Assembly (NCBI GenBank): GCA_948470475.1
Contig: OX419343.1
Location: forward strand, 9,215,768-9,279,767
DNA length: 64,000 nucleotides
Source of the DNA: Galaxea fascicularis
Lineage: Eukaryota > Cnidaria > Anthozoa > Scleractinia > Euphylliidae
Reading direction: 5' to 3'
In this document: in pieces, positions 1 through 11,399 of the stretch
Position numbering within the stretch: the stretch's first letter is position 1
How the letters are laid out: the number at the start of each line of letters is the position of its first letter
The notes under the pieces: generated by a model
Told to the model about the DNA's origin: nothing
Databases searched by the model: none
The model's input: only the letters and a program-made list of their open reading frames with translations
Position numbers and translations under genes: made by a program

Positions 1-260
1 GGCTCCAATAAATTTTCTTCTACCAATATTTGGTGTGAGACATCCACCATATACATTTGTATCACCTGCAGTTATTTCTTTGTAGATTTGGTCTAACTCA
101 TGCATGGTCAGATTTGTCTGAATATTGTTCAAAATCATCACTTATTCCAAACTCCCTTCGTCTCTTTTGAATCGTAGATACACTTACGTGAAGCAGGTTA
201 TGGAAGAGTGAGGACGCGTCTTGAAACACTCCGCGGAAATTTCCGAATTTTCATAAGTTT
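1..260. other. No gene seen at left edge
   Basis: I see no open reading frame of note, no RNA gene and no clear repeat boundary here. The sequence runs directly into the LINE remnant that follows, so it may be the 5' untranslated part of that element. Confidence 0.4.
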
Positions 261-1200
261 AACATACCGTCTGTGGAAAAACTGATCTCCACTGTTAAAA
301 GAAAAACAAGATCTTCAAATTCTTCTGACGATACCATCTGCTCCCCCGAAGAAAAAAGACAGAAGGACATTTCTTATTCGGAAGATACTATCCGTAAAGA
401 TTTCAACATGGCGGAGGACCTTGAGGGGAAAGTTGATCTCATCTAATCTAAACTATCCAAGCTCGATAAACTCGACGATATAGAACTGCGCCTTAATAAT
501 CTCGCCACTGCTGTTTCAAGCGTTGAAGAGTCAGCGAGCAAGCCAGAAAGGGATATGTCCGTCTTAGATTCTAAGTTCAAGAATACCGATCAATCAGTAA
601 GCGAACTCAAGGAGCGCCTGACCTTTTGCGATGAAGAGATTGTTGATATCAAAAAAGCCACTTATGACCTGAAAGAGAACCACTCATTAACTTCTGAGCA
701 GTTACGCAAGCAAATTCTATATCTGGAATGTTATAGCAGAAGGGAAAACTTAAAATTTATTGGCGTCACTGAACGAATTATTTCTGGTGAATGCACTCTC
801 CGTCTTGACGAAAAGGAAGAAACAAGCGAGGACACCGCGGAAGTTGTCTACAAGTTTCTCGAAGAAGAGTTAGACATCAAAGATTCTCATCAGAAAGTTG
901 AATTTCAACGTGTTTATCGCTCAGGTAAACAGGGTAGGAATGTCCCACGTCCAATCTTAGTCAGATTTCTCCGCTACGCCGACCGCGAGGAGGCTTTTTA
1001 CAGAAAGCACGCAGGAAGCTTAGAGATATTAACTTTCCCGTTTATGAAGACATTCTTAAGGATCTGTATGACATTCGGAAAGGTCAAATGAGTAAGTTAA
1101 AAGCAGCGAAAAAAAAAAAAAAAAGGTTTAAACGCCTTCTTCAGCAAAGCACAACCTGATCGTTTATTTATCGATGATAAATTTGTTCCGGTAAATCGAA
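261..1200 (+). pseudogene. LINE ORF1 remnant (coiled coil plus RRM-like domain)
   Basis: The plus-strand frame that is open from 555 to 1091 extends upstream to about 261 but is cut by an in-frame stop at 444-446. It encodes a charged, heptad-like coiled coil followed by the segment YLECYSRRENLKFIGV, which is the start of the RRM-like domain typical of L1/Tx1-type LINE ORF1 proteins (nucleic-acid chaperones that package element RNA). After about residue 165 the similarity jumps frame: the other frame continues with a VYEDI...LYDIRKGQ-like stretch. A run of A residues near 1110 may also be frame-disrupting. The element is therefore dead. The ORF2 fragment that follows in the same direction supports the assignment. 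Confidence 0.75.
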
Positions 1201-1692
1201 ATTTTATAAAGGCATTTGTCATACCCAAAATCATGTTTCGGGCTTCCCTTATTTGCCTCTCTAGAAACAAAATAAAACAAGTTCAAATTATATTATCTAC
1301 AACTTTTTATGGCAAGGGAAAGACAAAATCAAATGCCTTGCCCTCATAAGTGACCACAAGGACGGAGGGTTAAGAATACCTCACAGACACACAGTACATT
1401 ATGCGTCTTAAAAAGTATTCTGAAGATTACGGAAGCTCTTGGAAAGAAGTACTCTGCTTTTCTCTCAAAGATCATGGCAGCAAATTGCTTCTGCATTGCA
1501 ATTTTAGCATTGACGACCTGTCCAACTGCCTTCCTAGTTTTTACAGGGAATGCCTTGCAGTCTGGTCCAAATTATCTGTCAAACCTGTTCTGATATGTGA
1601 ACAACTTTTAAGTCAAATTTTATGGAACAACCAGTTTCTTCGTATTGATGGTAAAACTGTCTTTTGTCGCAACTCTTTTCTAAGAGCATGAT
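1200..1692 (+). pseudogene. LINE ORF2 C-terminal fragment (post-RT region)
   Basis: Directly after ORF1 the plus strand reads like the region downstream of the reverse transcriptase in L1/Tx1-like ORF2 proteins. It has a segment resembling FYGKGKDKIKCLALISDHKD and then a stretch (1401-1691) with the pattern LPSFYRECLAVWSKL and ILWNNQFLRIDGK, both characteristic of the cnidarian/vertebrate Tx1-like C-terminus. The endonuclease and reverse-transcriptase domains are missing, so the element has a large internal deletion joining ORF1 to the end of ORF2. The two parts of this fragment are in different frames. Identification rests on motif recall, not on a search. Confidence 0.65.
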
Positions 1693-2116
1693 AACTCTTG
1701 CTAACATTTTGACGAGCAATGGATGTTGTGGAACATTTGCTTGCATAATTAAGTAATGTATGGAACTAAGTAAAGATTAATTGTAACATTGAAACAAACG
1801 TTAATTGAAGACGAAATAAGTGGGAACATCCTGCGATGTGAACGATTGTGGGACATTTCGTGCCCTGAATACAAAGTGTGACAGTTGTGTAATTGGATTA
1901 GTCTAGGTTAAAGTGAAAGTCATGCAGAACTGTAATTTGGGAAATTAAGGATGTACGTAACAGGGTGTAAACTTCCGCTTTTACCAGTAAAGTAGATAAG
2001 TAGAGAAATGTTGTACGTGTAAGTTAGACGTTGAAAGGATCGTGAATGGAACTTGTTACCAGATTGAACGAATGTGTCCGTGAAGTGTGAATAAAGTACC
2101 AGAAAGAATACAGTCC
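1693..2116. other. Degenerate LINE tail or unrelated spacer
   Basis: No open frame longer than about 60 codons. The sequence lies between two LINE ORF2 pieces and is probably decayed element sequence, but I cannot align it to anything by eye. Confidence 0.3.
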
Positions 2117-2119
2117 TAA

Positions 2120-2976
2120 GGGACCGTTCATTTTTTAAGGGATAGGGGGGGGGGGGGGGGGGCGGCTGGTGGGATTTGGGGGAATGCCATGTAGCAATTG
2201 TATGACCCCCCCTCAGCTTGCCAATTTTCTCACATGACCCCCCCTCAAAAGGATTTTTTTTTGGGTTGACCCCCCCCCTCCCTCCTCCAAAAAAAGTTGC
2301 ACCTGGTATTTTAAACTTTAATACGTATGAATATCTCTATCTTGATTTGTTTTGAACTGTTACATTCCACGTAACATGATAGCAATTTTTGATATGTGCT
2401 TGCTATGAAGTAAATAAATTTTTACAAATGTATCAAAAGCTGTTTTTTTTGACAAATCTCATATCATCTCAAAAGAATGAATAGTCAATTTCCGATCTCC
2501 TAGTTATGGCTCTTCCTGAGCGTGTTGTAACTGGCCGCTCATCGCTGTCTTCCTCATCTGCAGCAATGAATGCAAGGATGACATCATTTGAGTCGTTACT
2601 TTGAAACTGTTTTAGAGTGATTTTACTTAACCTGTGAAACAGTATCTAACTATCAGTGCGAAAAAGTTATAATTAAACAAAAGAAAACAACAGAATTAAT
2701 GTGTATTATTAATTGTAATTGTATAGTATCTATTTCACGGGTTATGTAAAATCACTCTAGCATAGAACAGACGTTCATATTTCGTGAATAAAGCAGAATT
2801 TCTTATCAATTTGTGAAAACTTCACTCCACTTTTTTTTTTATCTCAGAATTTCGCCTGACCCCCCCTTTCCTTCTTTTTTTTTGGGGGCAGCCCCCCCAT
2901 TAAAGCCATATTTTTCGCGTGCCCCCCCCAAATCCCACCAGCCTCCCCCCCTATCCCTTAAAAAATGAACGGTCCC
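2120..2976. mobile_element. 857-bp terminal-inverted-repeat element with TAA target duplication
   Basis: The left end GGGACCGTTCATTTTTTAAG and the right end are reverse complements of each other for about 30 bp, and the similarity continues with spacing through the G-rich/C-rich flanks to a CTGGTGGGATTTGGGG block (near 2165-2180 and 2927-2945). The element is bounded by TAA at 2117-2119 and TAA at 2977-2979. A 3-bp TWA duplication is the hallmark of PIF/Harbinger transposons, so this is best read as a Harbinger-type non-autonomous element. It has no coding capacity. The interior has several TGACCCCCCCT-type short repeats. It sits inside the LINE remnant. Confidence 0.75.
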
Positions 2977-2979
2977 TAA

Positions 2980-3275
2980 GTGTTGAACCAGCGAGCGCGG
3001 CAATTTTCCAACCGCTGAGGAAAATTCCGCAAAAAAACCCTAAAAAACCTAAAACCGTGGTCTTTTCTAAGGCAAAGGGACTCAATGCTAACGATTACTT
3101 CCCGCTATTGCTCGGTATAGTCAACTCTCTTCCTCTCGCATGGAAAAAGCTTGTTAAGTCCAAAGAAGCGGGTACAGTACAGATTCCATCTTACTCTCAT
3201 AACACATTGTCTAACTTCACCCTTTGTCTAGAAGATGATGTATTATCACTTGATTTATTAATTAACATCCTCTAA
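2980..3275 (+). pseudogene. LINE ORF2 extreme C-terminal fragment
   Basis: The open frame here contains KGLNANDYFPLLLGIVNSLP followed by a WKK-rich stretch. This resembles the very end of Tx1/L1-like ORF2 proteins, in which a locally conserved DYF-LL-I--IP-WK pattern occurs. It continues in the same direction as the fragments at 1200-1692, so the 857-bp element appears to have split or landed in one decaying LINE. The upstream part of the open frame (2919-2979) belongs to the inserted element, not to the LINE. Confidence 0.5.
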
Positions 3276-3708
3276 ATTGCATTGGAATTTTGTGAAATTA
3301 ATTCAGGTCTCTCCCTTCAGCATGCCACAAATACACCACTTTGTTCCACGAGTGTAGTCCCCCCTATAGTATCGGTCCAGAAAGCCTCATCACTTGCGCA
3401 CAGACTAATAACTCAGAATTTTAAAGAAAACGACAAAACGTTTAAGTCTACAAGACATGTTTCTGTCATCTTCAGTTGAATAGAGTACAAAGCATTGGAA
3501 GTTGAATTTATAAGTAGGAAAAAGTGCTAATTATGCTAGTAACAACGGAATCTACATAAAACGTGACAATGCCAGAATTAAAAGGATAGCTTAAGATTTA
3601 CATGGTGTAATTGTTGGTTCAAAGAGGGTTGTTCTCCTTGAATATGAAAGGCCTCTTTTATCTTGAGTTGAAAAGTCGTAGAAGCGTGATCTAAAATATG
3701 ATAACAGT

Positions 3709-4235
3709 CTACTGAACAGAGGGCGCGACGATGTGTTTGCAAATGTGAGAGGCCCTATCACTGACTAGGTGCTCATGCACGCGTGTGGAAAAATGTCGGG
3801 TTGTCTCGCCGACATAACAGGCATTACAGCCCGCACAAAGCCCGCCGGGGACAGGGTCCTTCACACCAAAGAAGTTGCCTATTTTAAAGAAGGAAAAAAC
3901 TAGTTTAATGTCCAAATCATTATAATAGAGATAAAGTAACGAATCTTTTTCTGAGTAACGACAGAAAAATGACCATGTAAGGTAGTTTAAAGTAAAATAT
4001 AGGTGAAGTGGGAAGAGAACCCTGGGAACAATGATTACTTAGGGTCACAGCAATGTAGCGGTTAACAATCCTTTCAATTAAATGGGCAGGGAAAAGATTC
4101 TTTTTTAAGATTTCCATTAGCTTAGTAATGTCTTCGTGTAGCCCCAACTAGGTGTTGTTGATTTTATAGGCTCTATCAACAAGAGTCCTAATGATACCCA
4201 CTTTGTAAGAGTACGAGGGAAAACTGAAATAATTA
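3709..4235 (-). pseudogene. Penelope-like element fragment with GIY-YIG domain
   Basis: On the minus strand, 4235 to about 3920 reads as the thumb/linker segment of a Penelope-like reverse transcriptase (pattern LVDRAYKINNT, then ILKKNLFPAHLIERIVNRYI). After a frame break, 3915 to 3709 reads as a GIY-YIG-type nuclease start: CAGCNACYVGETTRHFSTRV followed by EHLVSDRASHI. In intact elements the GIY-YIG domain follows the reverse transcriptase and cleaves target DNA. There is an in-frame stop just before the first segment, a frame change between the two and no upstream catalytic RT, so this is a dead 3' fragment. Confidence 0.75.
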
Positions 4236-5110
4236 GTTAAGGGGGTATACTACCCTAGAGCACCTTTTTCTTCAAAATCAAATTTAGTCAGAAGAAACTA
4301 CCATCATGCAACTCGTTGCCATGAATGATGACAAACACAATGATGTTTGAGTCTCTTGTTGCCATGGTAACCGAGCCAGCTTTCCTCAGGCATCTTAAAA
4401 AGTGCTTTCTTCGTAAAAATAAATGAGCCAAAACAATTTATCACTAAGGGAAGAAACAATTTTTTATAGATTATGTCTATTATGATCTAGGTTGTGAACC
4501 TAAACTGGTGGACTGACTCTGATTATTTGCAGAGAGATAAATCTTTAAAGTTTAACTTTGCGCCTATACCTAGCATCAGTGTTTTGCATGCTATACAAGA
4601 ACAATTCAACAGATTTAGCTTTATTTTGGTTCACGACCTAGAAGAGTTATTAGCCTCCAGCTTGAGGTCCAGAAAGCTGGTAAAAGTCAAATAATGGAAA
4701 GAACAGAGTTTTTGTCATTCACAAATTCCATGCAAGTTTCACAGTTCAAAACTGTATAGGGTCAAGAAAAAAATTGCTGGAATCAGATTTTGCCATCTTT
4801 TCCAGAAATTCTAGTGCAAAAGTGCTTGTCATGCATCAAGACAAGGAAAAAAAATGGTATGACAATGCATTTCTCCAGCAGAGCAACAGCATAGAAATTG
4901 CATGAGAATAACCAAATAGCTCCAAAATAGTGCAAGAATGAAATGGAAATCTTACCTCGCAAACCAGCACTCTAAACAAATCTTTCTTCAACTTAATCCT
5001 TTATTCAGAGCATCAAAATTACAAAACACTTCTTCTGCTTCCAACGTAAATAGGAAGTGTGGGAAAAATGTCAAACAAGAGCTCAATTAGCTCCCTTTTC
5101 AACAGCAACC
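4236..5110. other. Gene-free stretch
   Basis: Only short open frames (the longest about 66 codons), without recognisable motifs. No clear repeat boundary was found. Confidence 0.4.
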
Positions 5111-5530
5111 TCAACCAAGCAGCCAAGCAGCAAGAATCTGACCCCATTGCATCCTGGGAAATTTGGCATATCTTTGAGCGGGAAAGTCTGCCTTCGAACA
5201 ATTTGATATTTTCTTCACCAGTCTCTGACCAGCCTTGAATCTTGCACCAAAAGTTATCCAGGTATTTTCAACTTTCGATGGAACTTCCACAAATGCAGAT
5301 TGAAGCCTGGTGAGACAAGGCTCATTTGCTTTACGGCCCCTTGTCCATGAACAACAAACTGGCAGCAGCTCGAATCGAGCATTTGAACAAAGTTTGTCAC
5401 ATTCACAGTGCCAATAAACAGTTCTTTGAAATTGGCAAGGTTTAAGCCTTCTCAGCCCTTGATGATGAGCTCCGGCACCAGCAAATGACCCAAAACACAG
5501 CAAATTAAGGCAATTTGGACTCACTTTCAA
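5111..5530 (-). CDS. Unrecognised 139-residue ORF, doubtful
   Basis: This is the longest open frame between the Penelope fragment and 6.9 kb. It is cysteine- and basic-rich (a CECDKLC cluster near residues 42-48, LLPVCCSW near 55-62), has no signal peptide or membrane segment, and I recognise no domain. No partner exon was found. An open frame of this length can arise by chance or inside a decayed repeat, so I list it only because it stands out locally. Confidence 0.15.
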   Translation of the reverse strand: MKVSPNCLNLLCFGSFAGAGAHHQGLRRLKPCQFQRTVYWHCECDKLCSNARFELLPVCCSWTRGRKANEPCLTRLQSAFVEVPSKVENTWITFGARFKAGQRLVKKISNCSKADFPAQRYAKFPRMQWGQILAAWLLG

Positions 5531-6832
5531 GGTAATTCTGCAGACGATCTTGTCGATCAGAAAGCGAATTCAAATGCACCGAGGTGCCACGTGACAATGT
5601 ACACAAACACCATTCCCAGTCCCCCCCACCAAAACCCTTGGAGAAAGAAGAGTTTAAAGGTACCCCACCCCCGTCTCCCTTTTAGCAAAAAAACTAAGAT
5701 TTTCATACATTTTCTAGAGTAGAAGACCTCCTTAATAACCCAGTAAACGTTTTCTTACGATACATAGTTATAAAAGAATTGGGATGATTATTATCAACTA
5801 GGACATCCATCTAAAGAAGGTAATTTGTGATGAGCTTCCTTTTCCATAGTGAAACCTATGTTGGGTGTCTAGAGTTGATGTAGTTAAAAAATACATTGGC
5901 ATCACGTTCCGAGTGAAAAAAACACTCGGAGCCAGTTCTCCTCAATCGCAAGCCCGCAATGAATTGTAGGCCAAAAAATAAATTCACCATACTGCGGAAA
6001 ATAATTCTCAGTGCCACGAAAAAATAATTTTCGCTGTACTACTGATGAATACAAAATAGTTCGCTGTATCAGTCAAAAATAACTCTTTGTACGATAAAAA
6101 AAAATCATTCGTAGAACCACAAAAAAAATTAATCAGACTTCTTTTACATAAAAATATTTCATGCTGCTAAAAATAATCAGAAAAAAGCTGTTTTGTGCTA
6201 CCGATAAAAATACACAACAGGCCAGTAAAAGGTACAACATCGACCCAAAAAACTGACAAGTGGAGCATTCATTTTTATTATCAGTATTTTGACCAGAGCA
6301 GGCCTCCATTCTTATCTCTTTGACTCTTGATTTCATTTGTTAGATGGTTTTGACTATGGTCTGACAGTGACCAAAAAGACGGCAATATAAATAGCCAAGT
6401 TGAAGTGAAAGTGGAGATCTGGGACCTTACAGGAATTAAACGCCGGAAGTATCTAAAGCTTTGCTGTGCTGTGGTAACACTTTTAAGCATCATGCGGGTG
6501 AGAAAATCGGTTGACATCACGTTCCTCCATAAGAACCACTCAGGGAGCCGGGGGGGAAGGGGGAAGGGGGGGCAGGAGGAGGGAAAAACGTCACACTTAC
6601 ACTCGAATCAATTGCTTATCATGGAAAAAGACTGAGCCGTAAATTTTTCATGGTATATATTGCTTTTAAAAGTGCACCAGGTATGCCAGTACCCGAGGCA
6701 AGGGCGCGTGAATATTATGCGCAGTAACAACGCGATAATGTGCAACGGCAAATGGTCAATAAGTGCTGTGAACTTGGCCATTGAGCGAAGCATCACAAAT
6801 GCATATTTTCTTCAGAATCGCATAGCTAAAGG

Positions 6833-6863
<31 letters not shown>

Positions 6864-6866
6864 AGG

Positions 6867-6899
<33 letters not shown>

Positions 6900-6990
6900 G
6901 GATATTGCTGACGTGAGTCGCGAGTAGAAATTGTTGCTGTCGTGAAAACAAATATGCAACTCGTGCTACAAAAATATCACCTCAGTGTAA
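5531..6990. other. Gene-free stretch with a G-rich tract
   Basis: Several short overlapping frames on both strands but no motif. A G/A-rich tract lies at about 6548-6590. From about 6840 the sequence could be the promoter or 5' untranslated region of the ORF starting at 6991. Confidence 0.35.
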
Positions 6991-7356
6991 ATGGATGAAT
7001 TTACAGAAAATGAATGTCTGCCAAATTTCGAATTGAAATCTAAATTCAGTTTAGAAAATTTGAGGAAACTATTTACACTCAAAAGTACGAGAAAACGCAT
7101 TGAAGAAAAAAACAAAATGGCAGAGACGAGGGAAGAAAGCCAAACGACAGTTGTTGCCGCGGAAAAACAAACAAGCGTCGCGAAAGAAAACCAAACAGGT
7201 ATCCATGCCGAAAAGAGTCAAACATTTATACCGGAAAACCAAACCATTGTTACCTATACAGATGACGAACTGGTCTCTTTTAAGAACAACATGGTTTCAA
7301 AAAACACTAAAAAGAGCACAAGTACATCCGTACATCGTTTGCAGTCTTGGTTCTAA
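6991..7356 (+). CDS. Short ORF resembling the N-terminus of a Crypton/KIAA1958-type recombinase-derived protein
   Basis: The ORF of 121 codons has a well-placed ATG and a hydrophilic sequence with a Gln/Thr/Lys-rich middle (repeats of the SQT, NQT and KQT type at residues about 50-88). It ends in TDDELVSFKNNMVSKNTKKS followed by a short helix and a stop. That last segment matches the pattern of the SAM-like N-terminal domain of Crypton-derived tyrosine recombinase proteins (D-E---F------KNT-KST), in which the catalytic domain would follow. No catalytic domain is seen downstream. A polyadenylation-like AATAAA at about 7682 fits a short 3' untranslated region. It is either a truncated domesticated gene or a fragment. 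The codon choice is ordinary for the window. Confidence 0.4.
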   Translation: MDEFTENECLPNFELKSKFSLENLRKLFTLKSTRKRIEEKNKMAETREESQTTVVAAEKQTSVAKENQTGIHAEKSQTFIPENQTIVTYTDDELVSFKNNMVSKNTKKSTSTSVHRLQSWF

Positions 7357-7839
7357 GCTTTTTAAAGCTATTTTCATAGTAGTTTACTGAGAAATTCCAG
7401 TCTTAATCATTATATTTTGCATGCAATTTTTATAACTGTGAAAAACGTACCGGTTTTTTTGGATCTTGTCAGATTTTAATACCGGACGCTTGAAGTTTTC
7501 CTCTTGCTTGAGCGCCGGTTTCAGTTGTTGATTGTCGGCGCCACATTTTGCCTAGTTGTATGGTAGGAGGCAAATCCAAGAACTATATCTATAAAATCTT
7601 CGTCTTTGTCTTATTTTGCACTTTCATCTTTTTTGCTGAAGATTGTACAATGTGAGGCACTGCTTTCTCCACGAGTTTGAAATAAAAGTGGCTTTCATTC
7701 TAAAAATACCTTGTTTCCTATTCGCTAGATCTTGACACCTGACTTTGAAAAGGTTTCCTTAGTTTGCGCACTGACACGGCTCACAAAAATACAAAACGTT
7801 TGGTTTCCCTGAGGGACTGGCTTTGGCTATGCGATTCAA

Positions 7840-7887
7840 GAAAAATTCACTGCCTGACGGGTGAATTCCACGTTAAATTTCACTTGA

Positions 7888-7950
<63 letters not shown>

Positions 7951-7984
7951 ACGTGGAATTCACCCGTCAGGCAGTGAATTTTTC
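7840..7984. repeat. Long palindrome, 64-bp arms
   Basis: The arms 7840-7903 and 7921-7984 are near-perfect reverse complements separated by a 17-nt loop that itself contains CGCTTCGCG. Transcripts across it would form a very stable hairpin. It generates the apparent open frames on both strands in this area, which are not genes. It is probably a foldback-type non-autonomous transposon. Confidence 0.9.
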
Positions 7985-8214
7985 TATATTGTTCTTCTTG
8001 CCATTCAGTTATTGTGCCGGCTGTGAATATTCATGTTTGACAATCAAGGCATTTTATCTTTCACGATTACTTCCTGTATTTCAGGTCACGATCGAATGTT
8101 TGGTCACTAGTACATGATGCTGGAAAGAACTGAGTTAAATACTGGCCACTTACCAATGGGACTCTAAGCGTTTAAATTTGAAAATTTTGGCGAGGTCATT
8201 TGGCCTTGGTTTTC

Positions 8215-8430
8215 TGGTGTCCATTTATATAGTTTTAAGATGGTGGCAAGGGAAGGGGGGGGGGGGGGGAAGGTCTAGATCACGTTTCACGAAATTAAAA
8301 CGTTCTTTTCACAACTCACGGAAAGCAAAGACATAATGAAAATCACGATTCACGAGGGAAAAAATAGGCATTTCACGAAAAAAAAAGGGCACGAGTTACG
8401 AAAATATTCTTTACCACGGATATTTTTGTC
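8215..8430. mobile_element. TCACGA-rich short element, degraded copy
   Basis: Starts with a GATGGTGGCAAGGG segment and a poly-G run, then carries many copies of TTTCACG/ATTCACGA/AGTTACGA and ends with TTCTTTACCAC. The layout matches the better-preserved copy at 10549-10820 (same end sequences, same interior phrases such as AAAGACATAATGAAAATCACG). It is a member of a local non-autonomous family. Confidence 0.65.
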
Positions 8431-8999
8431 ATGTGACCATGCACTAGTTTTGGACAAACAAAAACTGTTCAACGATCGTATACCAAAATTGCTGGATTAC
8501 TGGCAGATTTTCTCAAAGTTCAGTTTTGTTTTTATAGCTTTCCCATAAAGCGACTTGGCAGCATGTCTAGATTACTAGAAACCTTCAACTGGCCTGAGAT
8601 ACGGAAAACTTGTAAGGCTGCTCAGTGGATTTAGAGTTACGTGGTAAAGTAAGGTTCTGTTCTGATGGCAGAGAGGAAAACCGAACAGCTCTTTGTAAGC
8701 TGGCAGATAAATATGAATGCATTTCGACGTTGATTGTGAAGGAATAAACGGTTATTCCCACCTTCACAATTGCGTTCTCAAGATTTTCCGTTGACGCGGT
8801 CTTTCACGAGTCAGTTATATTTAGCTTTTCACCTTTCCACTCACTTTTGGTTTGAAGTCTCGGCTTTCTATTCCCTAATTATAGAGCGGTCAAAAATAGA
8901 GCTGTAACCAGAGAACTTTCTTTATCAATATGTCTTATCCGGGTTAAAAAGATTAAAAAAGATTAAAGTTTGCCGCAAAAAAACTGGCGTATATTATAA

Positions 9000-9260
9000 C
9001 TTTAGACATACGCATAATGACGGTGTAAATCTGCCAATTAAAGGTGCGTAAATGTGATAGTAAAGGAGGCGTAAATCTGGACTTTATACCAGCTTTACGC
9101 CAAGTTAAAGCTTCAGTAAAGAAGTCTCTTTACTCTGGCTTTACACCGTACCGTGAAGGTATCGTAATGCTCGACTTTACGTTACATAAAGGTGGTGTAA
9201 AGTTGTGTAAACTGGATCTTTACACTAGCTTTACGCAACCATTATGCCAACTTAAAGTTG
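9000..9260. repeat. Cluster of GTAAA/TTTAC motifs
   Basis: Within 260 bp there are many copies of GCGTAAA, TGTAAA and their complements TTTACGC and TTTACAC, in both orientations. The whole block is absent from the matching position of duplication unit 2 (the sequence that continues at about 18210), so it is either an insertion in unit 1 or a deletion from unit 2. Confidence 0.6.
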
Positions 9261-10548
9261 GGTTTTCATGCTGTGATAATCTTTCAGCTATCAGTCTATA
9301 GCCTTTAAGGAATGAGAAAACGTAGCGCGCGAACGGGATACGAAAAGGGTGTGAAACTTTTCAAGAATAAAATACAAAATGAAGTAGAAAAAACCCAAGA
9401 TATCAAAATGTAAATGAGGTCTAAATTACAATAAAATGGAGTATTGCCTAGGCAGTGGTTTTAAGTTATTACCCGCGACGGCGATTTTTGCTGTGTGCCA
9501 GGATTCTAGTGTTTTTCGGACGCGGTAATTGCCTTTATGTATAACACAAGCATTATCGAAGTCATTAAAATGATTGAACTCGATAACGACAACGCATGTC
9601 ACGTCGTCTATTTCTCTGTCTATTTCTCTTGTCTAGTAGTTATGCCGTGTATTGAACTACCATTTTTTCATACAAACTCAGTTTCTGAGTTATTAGCTCG
9701 AGAATATCCTCGAGATGTTGGGGCTCGTCGTCGACTTTTCTCGTTAACGGGCTGACGTAAAGTGACGTATTAGTTTGTCGGGAGACATGAGACCCTACAG
9801 GACGTTTTACCAGCCACCTCTATTATTGCGTTGGGTTTCTCCCACTAAAAACTAAATAACTAAAACCTTTAAATTGTCGGTGGATAACCGTTTATTACCC
9901 TGCTAGCAGTGGTTTCTTTCTGGTAAGTCTTTTAGTAGGTACGATGTCGTTCGCTTCTCTTGCATTTCACGTAGTTGGCTTGTTTACTTCCCCGAGAGAA
10001 ACCTCTGCCATGAGTCGCTTACATTTCTCAAATTTGACCAGCGCCGCGGTCACTAAGCCAGAGCATTTGAATCTTGTCCACGTTCCATATCGATCACGCA
10101 TCATGGAGTCGCCGAATTGGTCAAATCATGTAGAGCCGTGAAACGAGCGATTTCCCGTTCGAATTAGTCGAATTTTGGAGCAAGTTGGCGGGGAAAGAAA
10201 GGAAATTTATCCACGCGGCTGCTGCTGGTGATTTGAAGGGATACTCCACTGTTTTGGGAATTTATTGGTCTTCGAACGGCGACTGGTTCGATCTCGAGTC
10301 ACCGGCCTTCCCTTTTTTAGAATGGACAGTGACCTGGGATTAAAAAACAAACAAACAAAAAACGATGGTATTGCATTTACACGTCCCAGAAACAGTAGAG
10401 TGAAGGTAGTTAGGCTTGATTTGGCTACTGAATATTAATATTTCCACCGCTACTCGGTTCATTGTAATCCTAGCTTTTTAACGGTCAATTTTCGATGACA
10501 CACACCACGATTGGGCCGCCTGTGCGAAAACCATATGGAGTCACTTTT

Positions 10549-10820
10549 AAGAGGGTGGTAAAGGGGGGGTCTAGGTCACGTTTCACGGAAAATAAAACAG
10601 TCCTTTCACAATTCACGAAAAACAAAGACATAATGAAAATCACGGTTCACGGCGAATTAAACATTTATTTCTCGTTTCACGGAAAATAATTTTGCAAAAT
10701 CACGCTTCACGGCTACTATCAGAAATCACGATTCACGAGGAAAAAATAAACATTTCACATTTCACGGGGAAAAAAAAAGGGCCGATCACGAGTCACGAAA
10801 ATACCCTTTACCACCCTCTT
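10549..10820. mobile_element. TCACGA-rich element with terminal inverted repeats
   Basis: The left end GAGGGTGGTAAAGGG and right end CCCTTTACCACCCTC are inverted repeats about 270 bp apart. The interior is built of TTTCACG, ATTCACGA and AATCACG motifs. Both sides have TTAA close to the ends, but at unequal distance, so the target duplication is uncertain. It has no coding capacity. The matching stretch of duplication unit 2 (about 18700-18745) appears to lack it. Confidence 0.7.
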
Positions 10821-11399
10821 CTTAAAGTTTCGTTTAACACGAGGAGCATCAACTTTTGTGTAATCGGATCAAGTATTCCTGCGGCCGAATGGGTTTTCGA
10901 ACGATTGATACAATTAGTGCTCACGTGGTTTGTCCTGGGAAAATATTTAAAAAAAGGAGAAAGTTAAATGTTAAATCTAAGAATATTCCATCTGTGAAAT
11001 TGTGCCAAAAATATATAAAAAAAACATTCTATTTCCATTTAGAATGGCTTGTAGAAATTATGGCAATCTAATACAATTGAAAGCAAACTGAAACTGTGTT
11101 GTTAAAAAGGATCGTGAAATTTAGTGATGAAAATGCTCAGTAAAAAAAAAAAAAAAAAATGGCCCGTTGAAAATAAAACAAGATCAATTAATGAGATCAG
11201 TCCATATACCGACTCATGACCTCGCTTTGTCACCTGCCAAGCAAAGGTTCTTTATGTTTTTCATGCAACAGGATTCCGTTTAGATTAAAACCTTTGTTTT
11301 TAAACTTTTGTTTGGAAGGTTTATAGGCTTTTTTTCTCTATGAGTCTTGCAAAAGATACAGAAATTCATGCAGTGTACTACACTTGTAAGTTCCAAATA

